The position numbers and the translations under genes were made by a program. The notes under the pieces were generated by a model. That model made no database searches and had not been told where the DNA came from. It worked only from the letters and a program-made list of their open reading frames with translations. Source: Cryptomeria japonica (lineage: Eukaryota; Streptophyta; Pinopsida; Cupressales; Cupressaceae). Taken from it: a stretch of DNA of 64,000 bases. The stretch covers positions 569,529,095 to 569,593,094 of the forward strand of contig NC_081405.1 of NCBI RefSeq assembly GCF_030272615.1. The letters run 5' to 3'. Numbering within the stretch: the stretch's first letter is position 1; each line of letters begins with the position of its first letter. This document shows positions 34,735 to 47,141 of this stretch, piece by piece.

Positions 34735-36160
34735 ATTTATTTTATAGCTTCTAAATTGTAGTAGTTTCATTAGAATAAAGAACGATTTTAATTTTTAGTG
34801 TCATAATTAAAATTTTGAATGGAAACATTTCACTTGAGTGAGATAAAAGATCAAATATATATTTAGGATAAAATATAATATTTTTAAACCCCTTTACATT
34901 TAATATGCAAAATATTATATGTCCAAAAAACTTATGTCTTTATAAATATAAGAAATTTGCTAGACCTTTTGGTTAAAATGTGGAAGTTTTTTTTCGAAAT
35001 TTTAGATTTTGAGTTTAATTTTTAAATATATAATCTATATTTATACCGAGATGATAAAAGATATGTATTATAGTAATGTTTGATGTGTATTATGTATAAT
35101 ACAATGTATTATAATGAACCTTTATAAAAGAAAAAAGTAAAAAGAAACCCTTGAAAATTTAATTAGATAAGGAAAATATCTTCATCCAATGTTTTGTGAC
35201 AAGAAAATTGAGATCTAAGAATAAAAAACAATAAAATAATACCAAAAAAGAACATCATAAATTAAATAATTATTTATGTGATTTTCTTATTTTACTCTAT
35301 GCATAGATCGATACATGATAGAAAAAATTAAGAATTTTTATTGCTCAATAATTTTAAGAATATGGTTAGTTGAACCATATGCAAATCCAAGAAGACATAC
35401 TTATGATCATTTTCAAAAATATATAGAAGAGCTATTAATCATTAAAGTCACTACCTAATTTGAGTTAGGTTATAAACTATACAGAAAATGACAAGGCTTC
35501 TAATTAAGAAATAATAACTCAACCATTTTAAATGAATAGTTAAACATATAGTTTGCTTTAAGAAACTATTAGTTATGTTATAAATATAATTTCACTACTT
35601 TAATAATTAATTTTATTGGAAGAGAAATGGACCTAGATATTATTGTGTAGAATTATAAATTAAATTTGTGTAAGATAAAAAAATATTAAATTCAAATAGT
35701 TGAAATTTATGATGGTTAAATTATAGCTTTATGGTTATTGTGATAAATGCTCAATTTCTCTTAGAATGTTGTTTTCAAATTCTCATGTTGAGGTTAGGTC
35801 AATCATTTGAACATAGATATTATTTGTGAATTATTTATTTTGTAAAAATATAAATTGAACTTGTGCAAACAAATGGTTATTTTTATAAATGTTCAATCCT
35901 TTTTAGAATGTTATTTCCTAATTCTCATATTGGGGTTAGGTCAATGATTTGGACATAGATATTATTGTGAATTATTTAATATTTAGAATTATAAATTGAA
36001 CTTGTGTAAACATAAAAGCATTAAATTGAAATAGTTGGCATTTGTGATGGTTAAATTGTAGTTTTATGGTTATTGTCATAAATTTTCAATCCCTTTTAGA
36101 ATGTTATTTTCAAATTTTCATGTTGGGTTTAGGTCAATAATTTTTCACCTCAATGATTCA
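34735..36160. repeat. Unnamed AT-rich dispersed repeat, copy 1, with internal tandem units
   Basis: Blocks at 34735-34900 and 35455-36130 match 51825-51985 and 52200-52525 in the same order. Examples of shared sequence are TTTGAATGGAAACATTTCAC and TTCTAATTAAGAAATAA. Within it, three units beginning GGACATAGATATTATTGTG-like start near 35629, 35809 and 35951. No coding signal; element type unknown. Confidence 0.7.
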
Positions 36161-36299
36161 TAGCTCCATGTCAAAAGAATTTACCCTTTAAAAAAGCTAT
36201 TGAATTGAAATAATTAGAAATTAATAGAAATTTAACATAATATAAAAGTACAAATATGAAAAAATAATGCCTGGAAAGGTGAAAATAACATTGTTTCTG

Positions 36300-36720
36300 A
36301 TAAGATAAAATATATTTTGAAGGATCCCCAAAACCATTTACAATGACCAATAGTTGTTGACTAAAGATAACTAAACTAGCAGCAAGAGCAAAAAACACAA
36401 CAATAAAAAAGAAAAATAAGGCACGATCTTGAACTAACCTACTGAAGATCTTCCAAAATCTTGGCAACCTCCATATCTTTCTATATGATTTGGCCATGCA
36501 TATTTGTAACCTCTTTAATCACTTGGGTCGGATTGCCAATAGTCTTAGACTGGATACAAGTCCTAGAGGAGGGCCTCTACACCTTGAACAATTGACTACA
36601 ATTCCTAGAGGAGGGCCCCTATGCCTTGCACAGAACCTCATCCCCAAAACCATCAACCAGAATTGTTAACACATGAGGGATAGGAAAAAAACCCTTACCA
36701 TTTTTCCAACTTATATCACT
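36300..36720 (-). pseudogene. Possible LINE 3' end with ORF3-like tail (minus)
   Basis: Minus reads GFGDEVLCKA, then PTQVIKEVTN, KDMEVAKILEDLQ and a stop. A T-rich segment ending TGTAAATGGTTTTGG-like sequence follows. Organisation and wording recall the end of ORF3 plus 3' UTR of LINE A, but the match is weak. A 42-bp tandem pair (TCCTAGAGGAGGGCC) is at 36561 and 36603. Confidence 0.3.
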
Positions 36721-36884
36721 TCATATTAATATTGATCTTCTTACTAGTACAAGATTATTTTAGAATTACACAACCATTGTATATTGGTAACTATTACTAT
36801 ACTATATAAATATATAAATTTTTATACAAGAACGAGAGTTATAGTGCTCTAGATCTACTTTATCAACTAATTATTTTTTTTAAA

Positions 36885-38322
36885 ATGATTAAAGTTAAGG
36901 GAATTAAATTATTGGTGCACAAAAAATTGTCAAGCCCTGACTATAATAAAAAATGGCCATCCATGTTTGGAACGTGTCCAAAAGGTAAGTTTGTCTCCCC
37001 TGTTTTGCATATTACAGATCTTGTTTCTAGTTTGTGTTCCATTTCTATCACTGATTGCATCATGGATAAAAATTTTGCCAACATGGCATTCATATTGTTG
37101 GGAAAATTTGTGGGGCCTTGGCCAAATACCAAGAAACTTCGAGCCTTGGTGGCTCGAAAAATAGAAAGGAAAAGGATAGATAGAAGTTATAGTGATGGAA
37201 AATTGGTTTTTCTCCTTTTCCTTTGATTGTGATGAGGATTTAAAATCAGTTTTAGTAGGAGGGCCATGGATGTTGAGTAAGCCCTCTTTGGCTTTGAAGA
37301 AGTGGGAACCTTGTTTTGATCCGAAGGATTAGGAATGCAATTAGGCCCCTATTTGGGTTCGCCTTTTGGGTCTTCCCTTGGAATATTGGGATGAGGAAAT
37401 CTTTTGTGGGCTGGCTACTTATTTTGGCAACCTATTGTCTTTGGACCCCAAGACAACAGCTAAACGAAGGCTAGTTTATGCTCAGATTTGTGTGAATATT
37501 TAAAAAATCAATGTATTTTCTTCAACAAATGACTTTTAGCTCGAAGGCTCTTGGAAAATGGGTCCAAAAAAAGGAATATGAATCTATTCTATTTGCTTGC
37601 TTCCATTGTCAGAAAGTGGGGCATTGGGCTAGGATTACCTTGCAAAGCAAATAGCTAAAAGAGTTTGGAGGAAAAAACCTTCTAATTCAGCTCTTCCTAT
37701 GGAGAAGCCTAGTGGTTTAGAGTAGAGGATCTCTCAGTCTCAAGGATTCATTGAACCTAATAAGAAATGATAAAATGGTCAGCAAGTGCAAGTGGACATG
37801 AATGTTAACAAACCGAATGTTGACCCTGAGGGCCCTATCATTGTTCAAAATAATAGTCTGGTTTAAGAGGAAATGGTTAATTGTTTTCCTGCTATGGAGA
37901 AGTTGGTGGCCCTGGAATCTTCTATCCCCCTACTCCTGGTGAGCATAATCTAAATCTAATTGTGGATATGAGTTCTTGTAAAGGAAAGGCTGGTCAGTTA
38001 GAGACTCTCTATAAAGGTTTTGTACCCGAGTTCCCATATGGATATTGGAAAGGTTCTAGAAGATCCTAATCCATTTATTGAAGTGAAATCTAGAAACAAA
38101 TGTCACAGTCCCCCCTCCCCTTTGAATTTTGTGTTTGTACCAAGTTCTGTTGGTGTTAAGACTAGAAATAGGCAGAGAGAAGATTGTGGATCCAAAACAA
38201 GAGGGGTGGGTAGACCCACAAATATATACAGTAGAGATAAGAAAAGTAGGGCTGAGATTGTTGATGGCTCTCAAAGAACTCTACAGGATATGGGGATTGG
38301 TTCCCCTAGTCATTCTAAATGA
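36885..38322 (+). pseudogene. LINE A ORF1 (DUF4283-like, zinc-knuckle RNA-binding protein, decayed)
   Basis: Reads MAFILLGKFVGPWPNTKKLR, then in another frame SVLVGGPWMLSKPSLALKKW, APIWVRLLGLPLEYWDEEIF and RRLVYAQICVNI, the DUF4283 pattern of plant LINE ORF1 proteins. A zinc knuckle, CFHCQKVGHWARI, near 37600 lacks the final Cys. Its role is RNA binding in the retrotransposition particle. The last segment (38020-38322) is open and ends SPSHSK; its TGA overlaps the ORF2 start codon as ATGA. Confidence 0.8.
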
Positions 38323-41300
38323 AGATTATTTCATGGAACATTAGGGGCTTGAATCACTCCCATAAGCATGATCTCGTATCTAATTTTATTCAAGATCATA
38401 GACTGGAAATTTACCTTATATAAGAAACTAAGATGGTGTTTGAAAAACTCATGAAAATGAAGCTGGTTGTCTTCAAGGATTGTGGTGTACATTGTTATGA
38501 TGCAGACAAAGCACCTAGGGGTATTGCTACTTTTTGGAATCCTAGGATGATTCAAGGGTCGGTTGTTGTTTCTAGCCTAAATCATATTGCTCCAATATTC
38601 ATCCTCATAATAGTAGGAATTCCAGAAAGATTCTTTGGACTTCTCTGGTGAATTCTAGACAAATTTTTAGCAATGACAATTGGATTCTAGCAGGAGATTT
38701 TAACTCACCTATTTCAAATTTGGAAAAGAGGGGTGGGACCCCGATCTCTAAAGAAAGTAAGCAAGATCTATCAGATTTCATCAATACTCTTGGTTTGGTT
38801 GATCTGGAACTCAGTGGTTCCAAGTTCACGTGGTCCAACAGCAATAGTGGTGTGGATCTTATTCAAGTAATATTAGATAGGGGCTCATTTCTCTTGATTG
38901 TCTAATAGATTTCTCTTGTATTTTGTCTTCTCTGTCTAGGATTGGCTTTGATCGTTTTCCTATTATTTTGAGCATTTCTTCCCTTAGTAGAAGAAAGGAT
39001 TTCCCGTTTAGATTTGAAAAAATGTGGACCCATAACCCTGATTTATTTGATAAGATTGTTGAATGGTGGGATATTAATTTCCAAGGAACTTCTATGTATA
39101 GAGTATCTAAGAAATTGGCCAATGTAAAAGCCAATGTCTAGAAATTCAATAAGTCCTCCTTTGGAAACATCTTTCAATTGAAAGACTCTTTAAAGAGGGA
39201 GCTTGATGATATTCAACAACAGATTCAGAACTATGGTTACTACCCTCAAACTATGGATAGAGAAGTGGTTATCCTTATGAAATTGCATGATATTATTTCC
39301 AAAGAGTAGGAGTATTAGAAATAAAGATCTAGAGCCATCTGGCTCAAGAATGGGGATCGAAATACCAAAATTTTCCATATGAATACTCTTAATCATAGAG
39401 GTTCTAATCGAATTAAGAGGGTATCCATTAATAATCAATGGATTGATAAGAAGGAGGAGATGTGTTCTGAAGCTGTTCAATACTTCTCTACTCTCTTGTT
39501 TGAGGATTGTCCTTTGGACCTGGTGGCATAGGAAGAGATTCTTAATAAGATCCCAACCTGTATTTCCCAAGATATGAGTAAACATATTTCTAGAATCTCC
39601 ACTGTGGATTAGGTTAGGGCAGTGATCTTCTCCTTTGAGGGAAACAAAGTTCGAGGGCCGGATGAGTTTCCTATGTTCTCCTTCCAACTTTTCTGAAATA
39701 TTGTCAGGGAGGATGTTGTGAGTGTTGCTAAGGATTTATTTAGCTCCCAATCCCTCCTTAAAGATCTCAACTCTACTTTTATTTTGTTAATTCCTAAGAA
39801 GCCAAATGCCAACTTCTTTCAGGAGTGCAGACCTATCAGTTTATGCAATTATATATATAATATTTTCCAATATTTGGGTTTTTAGATTGAAGAAGCTTCT
39901 TCCTTTTTTGATATCAAAGGAACAAAATGGTTTTGTGCCAGGGAGACAAATTTTGGACTCTATTATTTCAGTTCATGAAAATATCCATTCGTTTGTTGTT
40001 AATAAAAAACCAGGGTTTTTTTATAAAGTTGGATTTGTTGAAGGCTTATGACAAGGTTGGTTGGAGGTTTCTTCTCAAGATGCTTTGTCCCTTTGATTTT
40101 AGTGACCACTTTATCCAACTGATTAATCAATGTATATCCACTCCCAAATTTTTGGTGCTCATCAATGATTCTTCGACTGGCTTCTTCTTAGCATCTGGAG
40201 GTCTCAAGCAAGGGGATCCCATATCGCCATTTTTATTCATCATTATGGGAGAATCCATCAACAAGATTGTTCATAGAGAAGTCTGGAATGGTAGGCTCAA
40301 AGCTCTCCGACCTTCCTCAGAATCTCAAATTTTCTCGCATGAATAATTTATGGATGATACCTTGTTGATGGGATAAAGTTCAATGTATGAAGCTAAGACT
40401 ATAAACTTGCTTCTCTCTCTGTATGAAAAAGGTTTGGGTCAGCGGATTAGTCTTCCCAAAAGTTCTATTTTTTTCTTGAACACCCAAAATCACAGGCAGA
40501 TTGAAATTGCTAAAACTTTGGGGTGTAAGTTGGGATACCTCCCGGATACTTATTTGGGGCTTCCCCTATCTTTGGGTCCTTCTTTGGATTCTTTTTGGTC
40601 TAGTCTGATTGATTGATTCCAGATTAAACTTGCTGGATGGAAAGGTACACTTCTGAGCCAAGCTAGTAAGCTCGAATTGATTAAAGCTTTTCTAGAAAAT
40701 CTCCCGGTTTATGCTATGAGCCTTTTTAAAATTCCTACAAAATTGCTGACCGGATGGAGAATATCGAGAATATTTTTTTGTGGATAGGTACGAAAACCAA
40801 AAATCGTCTTCATCTTATTGCCTAAGATCAAGTCCGCCTTCTGAAGAAGTTAGGAGGTCTGACCATTAGACATATCCGAGATTTTAATTTTACCTTTCTA
40901 GCTAAACAATTGTGGATATCTTTGATGGAGTCTAATGAATGGATTTCTATCATCTATAATAAATATCTTCGCTTTTCTCATGATGTCATGGAAAGGCATT
41001 GTCTCCCCTAGAACGCTTCTAGCCTCTGGATGAACAATCTCAACACAAGATATTTAATTATTAAAGGATCTAAATGGTGCCTTGGTAATGGTCAGGAAAT
41101 TTGTTTCTGAGAAGATTGGAGGACGGGTGATTGTCCCTTGAGAGATTGTCCTTGGGAAGCTCCTTTTATAGAGGTGTGTAAGGAACAAGTTGGTCACTGG
41201 GTTTTTGGTTATATTCAGGATGGCAAATGGATTAACCTTATTATTAGTGATCTAGGTTTCTCCTTCCTCTCCAGAAGTGTCTCTTGAATGTCCATATTTT

Positions 41301-42576
41301 GTCCATCCCTAGTGAGGATTCTCTGGTTTGGGAGGGATCTTCTTCTGGAAGCTTTTTTGTTTGTTAGGATTTTGCGTTGCTCTCTAGATCTTTTTCTCCT
41401 GCCCTGTTGTGGTCCTACCTATGGAACATATTATTGATTCCCAAAATTAATATTTTCTTCTGACTTTATACAAAATAAGGCGTTCTCTATTGATAATTTG
41501 TGCAGAAGAGGGTTGTCTTTGTTGAATTGTTGCTTTCTTTGTAAGGAGTCCATTGAAGATGCTTCTCATCTGTTAATGCATTGTCCTTTTGTCCAAGATA
41601 TTTGGGAACACTTCTTTGATCTTTGGGGTTTTATTTGGTGTTTTCCTCTCAGTCTTTTGGAGTGTTGGTCCCAATGGTCTTTCCCCTCTGATAAATATTC
41701 TCTTATGGTTTTATGGAATGTTATGCTCCCTCATGTCGAATGGGGCATTTGGAAGGAAAAAAATAATCGTATTTTCTGAGATAAGGAATCTCCTGCCATG
41801 TTGGTAGCCCATCACATTTAGGCCAATATTAAGGAAAACTTTATTTCTTCTTGTCCTTCTTGAAATATTGACCATGTCGTTGTTACTTCTAACCTAGGTT
41901 GGAAAGATTGACCTTGCCATTGTTACTTTATTTCTTCTTGTCCTTCCTGAAAGATTGACCTTGACATTGTTATTTATGATCTAGATTGGAACATAATTAA
42001 TAGATGTCACATTGATTGAAACATTTCCAGACCAATTGCTAAGATAAAGCACATCATACCCAACATTGTTTTTGTGGCTCCTTCCAGAAGATCAGTCAAA
42101 ATTAATCTTGATGGGGCAACTAAAGGAAATCCTAGGCCGTTAGGTTGTCAGGGAGTTGCTCGTGATTACAATAGTAGGCTTGTCTGAGCAGTGGCACTCC
42201 CATTGGGCACTCAGACAAACCACTTTGCTGAGGAAAATACAACCTACATTGGTCTTGAAATGGCTATATGTGGAGGGTATAAGAAGGTCTGGTTGGAAAG
42301 CAATTCTTTAAACATCATTAACTACTTGAGTAAAAAGATTTCCCCTAGATAGACTATAAAACATCTAATCTAGGAATTCTTTGAAATGATTGCCAAGTTG
42401 GATGAAATTCAAATTTCCTACATTTTTAGGGAGGGCAATAAACCTGCAGATCACATGGAAAATCTTTGTGTGATAAGTGATGATATTAGAAGGTGATGGG
42501 AAGGGGATTCCTTCCTGTTTTATTTGTGTGAGAAGGTACAGAAGGACATCAATAAAATGTCATTGATAGAGTATTA
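38319..42576 (+). pseudogene. LINE A ORF2: endonuclease, reverse transcriptase, zinc finger, RNase H (decayed)
   Basis: Endonuclease starts MKIISWNIRGLNHSHK and has DNWILAGDFNSPISNLEKRG and SGSKFTWSNSNSGVDLI. The RT begins around FFQECRPISLCNYIY (39810), with EQNGFVPGRQILDSIISVHE, DLLKAYDKVGW, GLKQGDPISPFLFIIMGE and the catalytic box FMDDTLLMG near 40350 (usual F/YADD). A zf-RVT motif, CCFLCKESIEDASHLLMHC, lies near 41530. RNase H has INLDGATKGNPRPLG and AEENTTYIGLEMA; the later WLESNS has Asn for the usual Asp. RNase H-bearing plant L1 elements are a known clade. Multiple stops and frameshifts; ends IEY then TAA at 42574. Confidence 0.9.
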
Positions 42577-44131
42577 ATTATGCAAGCTTTTCACATGTGT
42601 AAAGGCACTCCTAGAAAGAAGTAGAGCCGACCTTCTAGATTGTTCCTATGGGTCTGGTTTTTCAACTTCTGGTTTAAGCCTGGCCTTATTTTGAATACCA
42701 AAATTTGTAGAGGTAATAGATTTATGGGGGGAGACAAGAATATAATGGAACTATCATCGTGTGCATTATGGGAGAAAAACAAAGAGATATGGACAAAAGT
42801 TGTGGATGGTGGTCTGGAACCTTATGTTAGAAAACTCCATGGCTAGGATCACAATCTAATGGACAGGTTTGTGAAAGGATAGAAAAAAGGGGTGCTTAAT
42901 GTGTATGGGTCTAAATTTGGGATTGATGAGGCCTTCATAGCTGAGATTACGGGACTGAGTATGGAAGGTAGGAAGTTCTACAGAGAAAGAAAAAACTTGG
43001 AAGAAGCCTTCTCTATTTTCTATGATAAATAGAGTGAGAGAAGAAGAGTCATAAATAATCCAGATGGAAACTACAACCGAAAGGATCTTCAGACACTCTG
43101 GGCAGAAATGACATAATTAATCATGAGGTACATTACCCTAGATGGGCTCTTTGCAAGCATTTTTTCATATCATTTCATGATCTTAAATCTTTTTAGACAT
43201 GATAAAAAAAAATTGTTGCCATTTTTTTTAGTTTCTTCTCTTGAACATGGCATTCATAATCATGTTAAAAACAATGAAAATCCTATCTTGGTATGCTAGA
43301 GTGCATGAGGTGAAACCCTCCCCTGTTTTAAGAAAACCTAAACCCTTAGATAGCTAGGATGTGCATGTTGTATCTGATACAAATTTGATGAAAAGGAGGG
43401 GGGTGGAATGGCCATGGATTGGAATGACATCCATGTGTCAGATGATTCAGAATATAGGCCCTTGGAGGATGAGGGTCCCCCTTAGAATCCCAATCTCGGT
43501 ATGACTAGTAGCAAGAAAATAAAAAATCTACCTAGATGGGCAGTGGAAAAGTTAAAATCCCTAATTCTTCATTCCCAAAATTTGGGCCCTCGGAGTTTGA
43601 AAAAGTAGAAAATAGGGAAAAGGGTTGAGACCCAAATTAAATGGGGTGAAGAAATTAGATTGGATATATCTCTAATTGTTGACCTAAAGGAGTTTAAAAA
43701 GGTTGAGATGGATATTGATATGCTCTTGGTTAACTCAACTTCCAACCAAGAGAAATGTTTTCGCTTGTTTATTAGTGAAATTGACCTCCTTAAACAAGGT
43801 ATCAAGGACATCATTGACACTTCCACTGAGAATCCAGAGCTTGCTAAAACTGAAATACTTCTAAAGTTTACTCAAAATATAATGGAGGACATTTGGATAA
43901 TGAAAATAGATTACAAGTATAGGATTGCTCGTCTGGAAAAGGTATAGAGTACTTGATGGGCAAACTCAGGGGATTGGATGATATTAGAAAATAAGCTATA
44001 CTTAGTAGTATGGAAAGCCTCAAAAGGGTTAATGAAAAAATAACTATATAGAAAGCCCAACCTATTAGATTGGATCTATCTTCAACAACCAATTTGGATA
44101 AAAATACAATGCAATGTAGAGGTGCACGGGG

Positions 44132-44136
44132 CCCTC
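44132..44136. repeat. Left target duplication CCCTC
   Basis: CCCTC before the left LTR, identical to 46834-46838. Confidence 0.85.
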
Positions 44137-44953
44137 TGTTTGTCCTGTTGGTTCTAATGCTTCAGTGGTTCGATTGATCAACTCTTCAAGCTTTAGTGTT
44201 TTCATACGATCTGTATCTTCGATTTCAGTTGTTTGCCTTGTTTGCCTTGTTTTCCTTCTGATTCGAGTAGTGTCATTTGAGGGCACTCATACAGATTATA
44301 GTCTTCTCTACCTGGTCATGTTCTATTTCAGTGGAGGTTCTTCAGATCAGCAGTTATTATTCGACACTATTTGCAGGTTCTTCATGCTTCAATGGTGTTC
44401 TTTTCCATCTCTTTTTGGAGTAGATTTTTTTCTCACGTGGTTTTCTCTATTTCTCCAATTCATAGAGATTTCATTATATTTGGGTACTTGATCAGGCCTT
44501 GTTGTCAGGACCCATCTTTCTTGCTTTCAGTAGCTGTTCTAGGTTTTAGCTTCTCCCTAAGTCTAGCTTAAGGGGGGATGTTAGAGTGTTCGGGTATTTA
44601 CTTGATTAATTAAACAATATTTGTTTAATTATTTAAGTTCCCTTTATCTCTTTTACACTTAAGCTAACTTTAGGTGCATAATAATTAATTCTTTTATAAA
44701 TTATTATGTGCAAATCTAGGTTTTCCCTTTTAGGGTTTCTTGACTTATTAAAGGTTGAGTTCTTTCTTTTCATTCTAAGAAGAAGGTTTTTTACATTACA
44801 CATTTTTGTGAATATTGAGCTCTCTCTTTTTGACCATATTTATGTATATTTCTTTCTTCTATGATTTTCTTTCTTGCTTCTCCTTGTAACAAGTTTTTCA
44901 GCTTGCAGAGATCATTTGGGATCCTGTGGTGTTGTATTTTCTCAGCTCCAACA
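44137..44953 (+). repeat. Left LTR of non-autonomous element
   Basis: Starts TGTTTGTCCTG and ends CAGCTCCAACA. Aligns along its length to 46027-46833. Contains AAGGGGGGATGTTAGAG at 44570, which can be mistaken for an internal LTR start. Confidence 0.85.
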
Positions 44954-44965
44954 TGGTATCAGAGC
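44954..44965 (+). other. Primer-binding site (initiator Met tRNA)
   Basis: TGGTATCAGAGC directly after the LTR, the standard plant copia-type site. Confidence 0.9.
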
Positions 44966-46026
44966 TTCAGATTTGCAGCTATTTGTTTTGGTTTTGAGAA
45001 TTTTTCATTGGAAGCAGATCTGGGGTTTTAGGAAGTTTTATTTTGTACTTAGGGATACCCCTCATTTTTTGTGCACTTTGGGCCTAGTCGAAAACTGTTG
45101 CCTGCAGCGCCGACTGGCCCCGCCGCCGCTCGACCCACTAGCCTCCCTGGCTACACCCCCCAGTCACCAGAGCACCACCCAGCCGCCATCGTAGCTCCAC
45201 CTGCCCACCACCAGAGTGCCACCCACTTGCCACCTCCACCTGCCCAGCCACCAGACTACCCCTTTCTCTTGTTTTGAAGGGGGGTTGGGTTTTTTGGCCA
45301 TATCTTGGGCATACAGAGTTGTATTTTCAAAAAATGATAGGCATCAGAAAGCTGGTTCCGAGATAGATCTCATGATGTTGATTTTTTTTTCCAATTTTTC
45401 TGTTTGAATTTGTTTTTTTCTAGTCAAACTGGGGTCTCTTTTTTGCACTCTGGGAGCCATAGAATGAGCATTCGAACTCCATTTTTTGAAAAGTTTATAT
45501 TTTTGAAAAGCGTGTGCTATGTAATTTCTATCCATGTAATTTTTATTTCCATATTCTGCTGCATGCATATTTTATTCATTTTTTTTCTTTTCAGCACTCT
45601 GGTGGATATCTTGGTTGTATCAAGTCCTGGGATCTCTTCTCTGAGTATGATGTCTCTATTTTGGTTCTCCTTTCTATTTCAAGTTTTCTTATAATTGTAG
45701 AATTGTATTTATCCAAACGTATTGAGATAAAGTGCCATCATGCATTGTTTACTTGGGATCTTGCATATCTTGTGCCTTATTATACATGCACTCATTATAA
45801 GGTACCATGAGGGGGTTGATATTTGCCTTTTGTTTGCCATCTTCTTTTGTCTAGTGAGTATTCCTTCCATGACATTCACCTCATGATGTGTGTCAAGTGA
45901 GTGTTCCTTCCACGACACCATGTACTTTTCTCAGCACCTTTGATGTTCCTAGTTCTTTGTCATGCAATTCTTCTTGGCCATTTTTTTCAGTGTTCCTATC
46001 CCTCTCCTTTTTTAGCATTATGGGGA

Positions 46027-46833
46027 GGTTTGTCCTATTGGTTCTAATGCTTCAGTGGTTCGATTGATCATCTCTTAAGGCTTTGGTGTTTTTATACCAT
46101 CTGTATCTTTGATTTCAGTTGTTTGCCTTGTTTGCCTTCTGATTCGAGTAGCGTCATTTGAGGGACTCATATAGATTAAAATCTTCTCTACCTAGTCATG
46201 TTCTATTTCAATGGAGGTTCTTCAGAAAAGTAATTATTATTCGACAGTGTTTGCAGGTTCTTCATGCTTTAGTTGTGTTCTTTTCCATCTCTTTTTGGAG
46301 TAGAGTTTTTTCCCACGTGGTTTTCTCTATTTCTCCAGTTCATAGAGATTTCATTGTATTTGGGTACCTGCTCAGGCCTTGTTGTGGGGACCCATCTTTC
46401 TTGCTCTCAGTATCTGTTCTAGGTTTTAGCTTCTCCCTAAGTCTAGCTTAAGGGGGGATGTTAGAGTATTCAGGTATTTACTTGATTAATTAAACAATAT
46501 TTGTTTAATTATTTAAGTTCCCTTTATCTCTTTTACACTCAAGCTAACTTTAGGTGCATAATAATTAATTATTTTATTAATTGTTATGTGCAAACCTAGG
46601 TTTTCCCTTTTAGGGTTTATTGACCTTTTAAAGGTTGAGTTCTTTCTTTTCATTGTAAGAAGAAGGTTTTTTACATTACACATTTTTGTGAATATTGAGC
46701 TCTCTCTTTTTGAGCATATTTATGTGTATTTCTTTCTTCTGTGATTTGCTTCCTTGATTCTCCTTGTAACAGGTTTTTCAGCTTGTAGAGATCATTTGGG
46801 CTCCTGTGGTGTTGTATTTTATCAACTCCAACA
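46027..46833 (+). repeat. Right LTR of non-autonomous element
   Basis: Starts GGTTTGTCC (first base of the TG mutated) after the purine run and ends CAACTCCAACA, followed by CCCTC. Confidence 0.85.
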
Positions 46834-46838
46834 CCCTC
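46834..46838. repeat. Right target duplication CCCTC
   Basis: Perfect match to 44132-44136. Host reading resumes directly after it. Confidence 0.85.
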
Positions 46839-47141
46839 TACCAGGACCAGAAGGAAAAAAATAGGGAAAGGTAGTTCGATATTTATTATGGAGGAGCTCG
46901 AAAAGATTATGAATAGTATGATTCAAAAGAATGTCGAGCTCATGAAATCTCTTACTTAGTGGTTTCTATTTTTTTGTGTGCTATAGGCTAGTTTCTTTTT
47001 GTTGGCTTCATTGGGGAGCTTTCCCTATTTTTATTTCTGTTTAGCAGTTGTTTAGGCTTTGGCATGCTACTGGTTCTATTTTTTGTGGATTTGGGTTTCC
47101 AGTCCTTGTAAAACCCATTTATTTTAATAAAAAACAAAAAT

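Larger units (their letters stand above)
44137..46833 (+). mobile_element. Non-autonomous LTR retrotransposon (LTRs ~0.81 kb), no coding domains
   Basis: LTRs at 44137-44953 and 46027-46833 flank a 1.07-kb interior that starts with a methionine-tRNA primer site and ends with a purine run (TTATGGGGAGG). Identical CCCTC flanks mark the insertion. The interior has a short Pro-rich stretch near 45100-45270 but no gag or pol, so it would depend on another element's enzymes. Confidence 0.88.
42732..46959 (+). pseudogene. LINE A ORF3: unidentified coiled-coil protein downstream of RNase H, interrupted
   Basis: Begins MGGDKNIMELSSCALWEKNK and continues GGLEPYVRKLHG, NLMDRFVKG, VLNVYGSKFGIDEAFIAEIT and GLSMEGRKFYRERKNLEEAF, then YITLDGLFASIFSYHF (to ~43190). 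The second half is charged and helical: EFKKVEMDIDMLLVNS, CFRLFISEIDLLKQGIKDII, SLKRVNEKIT. After removing the LTR element and one CCCTC the frame runs on to MEELEKIMNSMIQKNVELMK and a stop at 46957, about 510 codons in all. I do not recognise the family; it is neither RT, RNase H nor Gag. It could be captured host sequence or a LINE-specific ORF. Three or more stops and one frameshift. Confidence 0.6.
36885..47141 (+). mobile_element. LINE A: L1-type non-LTR retrotransposon with three ORFs
   Basis: ORF1, ORF2 and a third ORF follow each other on plus. The 3' part after ORF3 is short and ends in an A-rich tail (AAAACCCATTTATTTTAATA, then A runs, to 47141). An LTR element (44137-46833) interrupts ORF3. 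No target duplication was identified because the 5' end is unclear. All ORFs are decayed. Confidence 0.85.

Noticed and set aside
36171-36497. Minus ORF with Phe/Val-rich membrane-like segments
   Set aside because: The hydrophobic run comes from T-rich sequence resembling a LINE 3' UTR; no conserved protein is visible.
44579-44953. A shorter LTR starting at TGTTAGAG
   Set aside because: The duplicated region extends upstream to 44137, and only that boundary gives the perfect CCCTC target duplication and a purine run before the second copy.
45071-45277. Proline-rich ORF as a host gene
   Set aside because: Low-complexity reading inside the interior of the non-autonomous LTR element, without start context or domain; kept only as a composition oddity.
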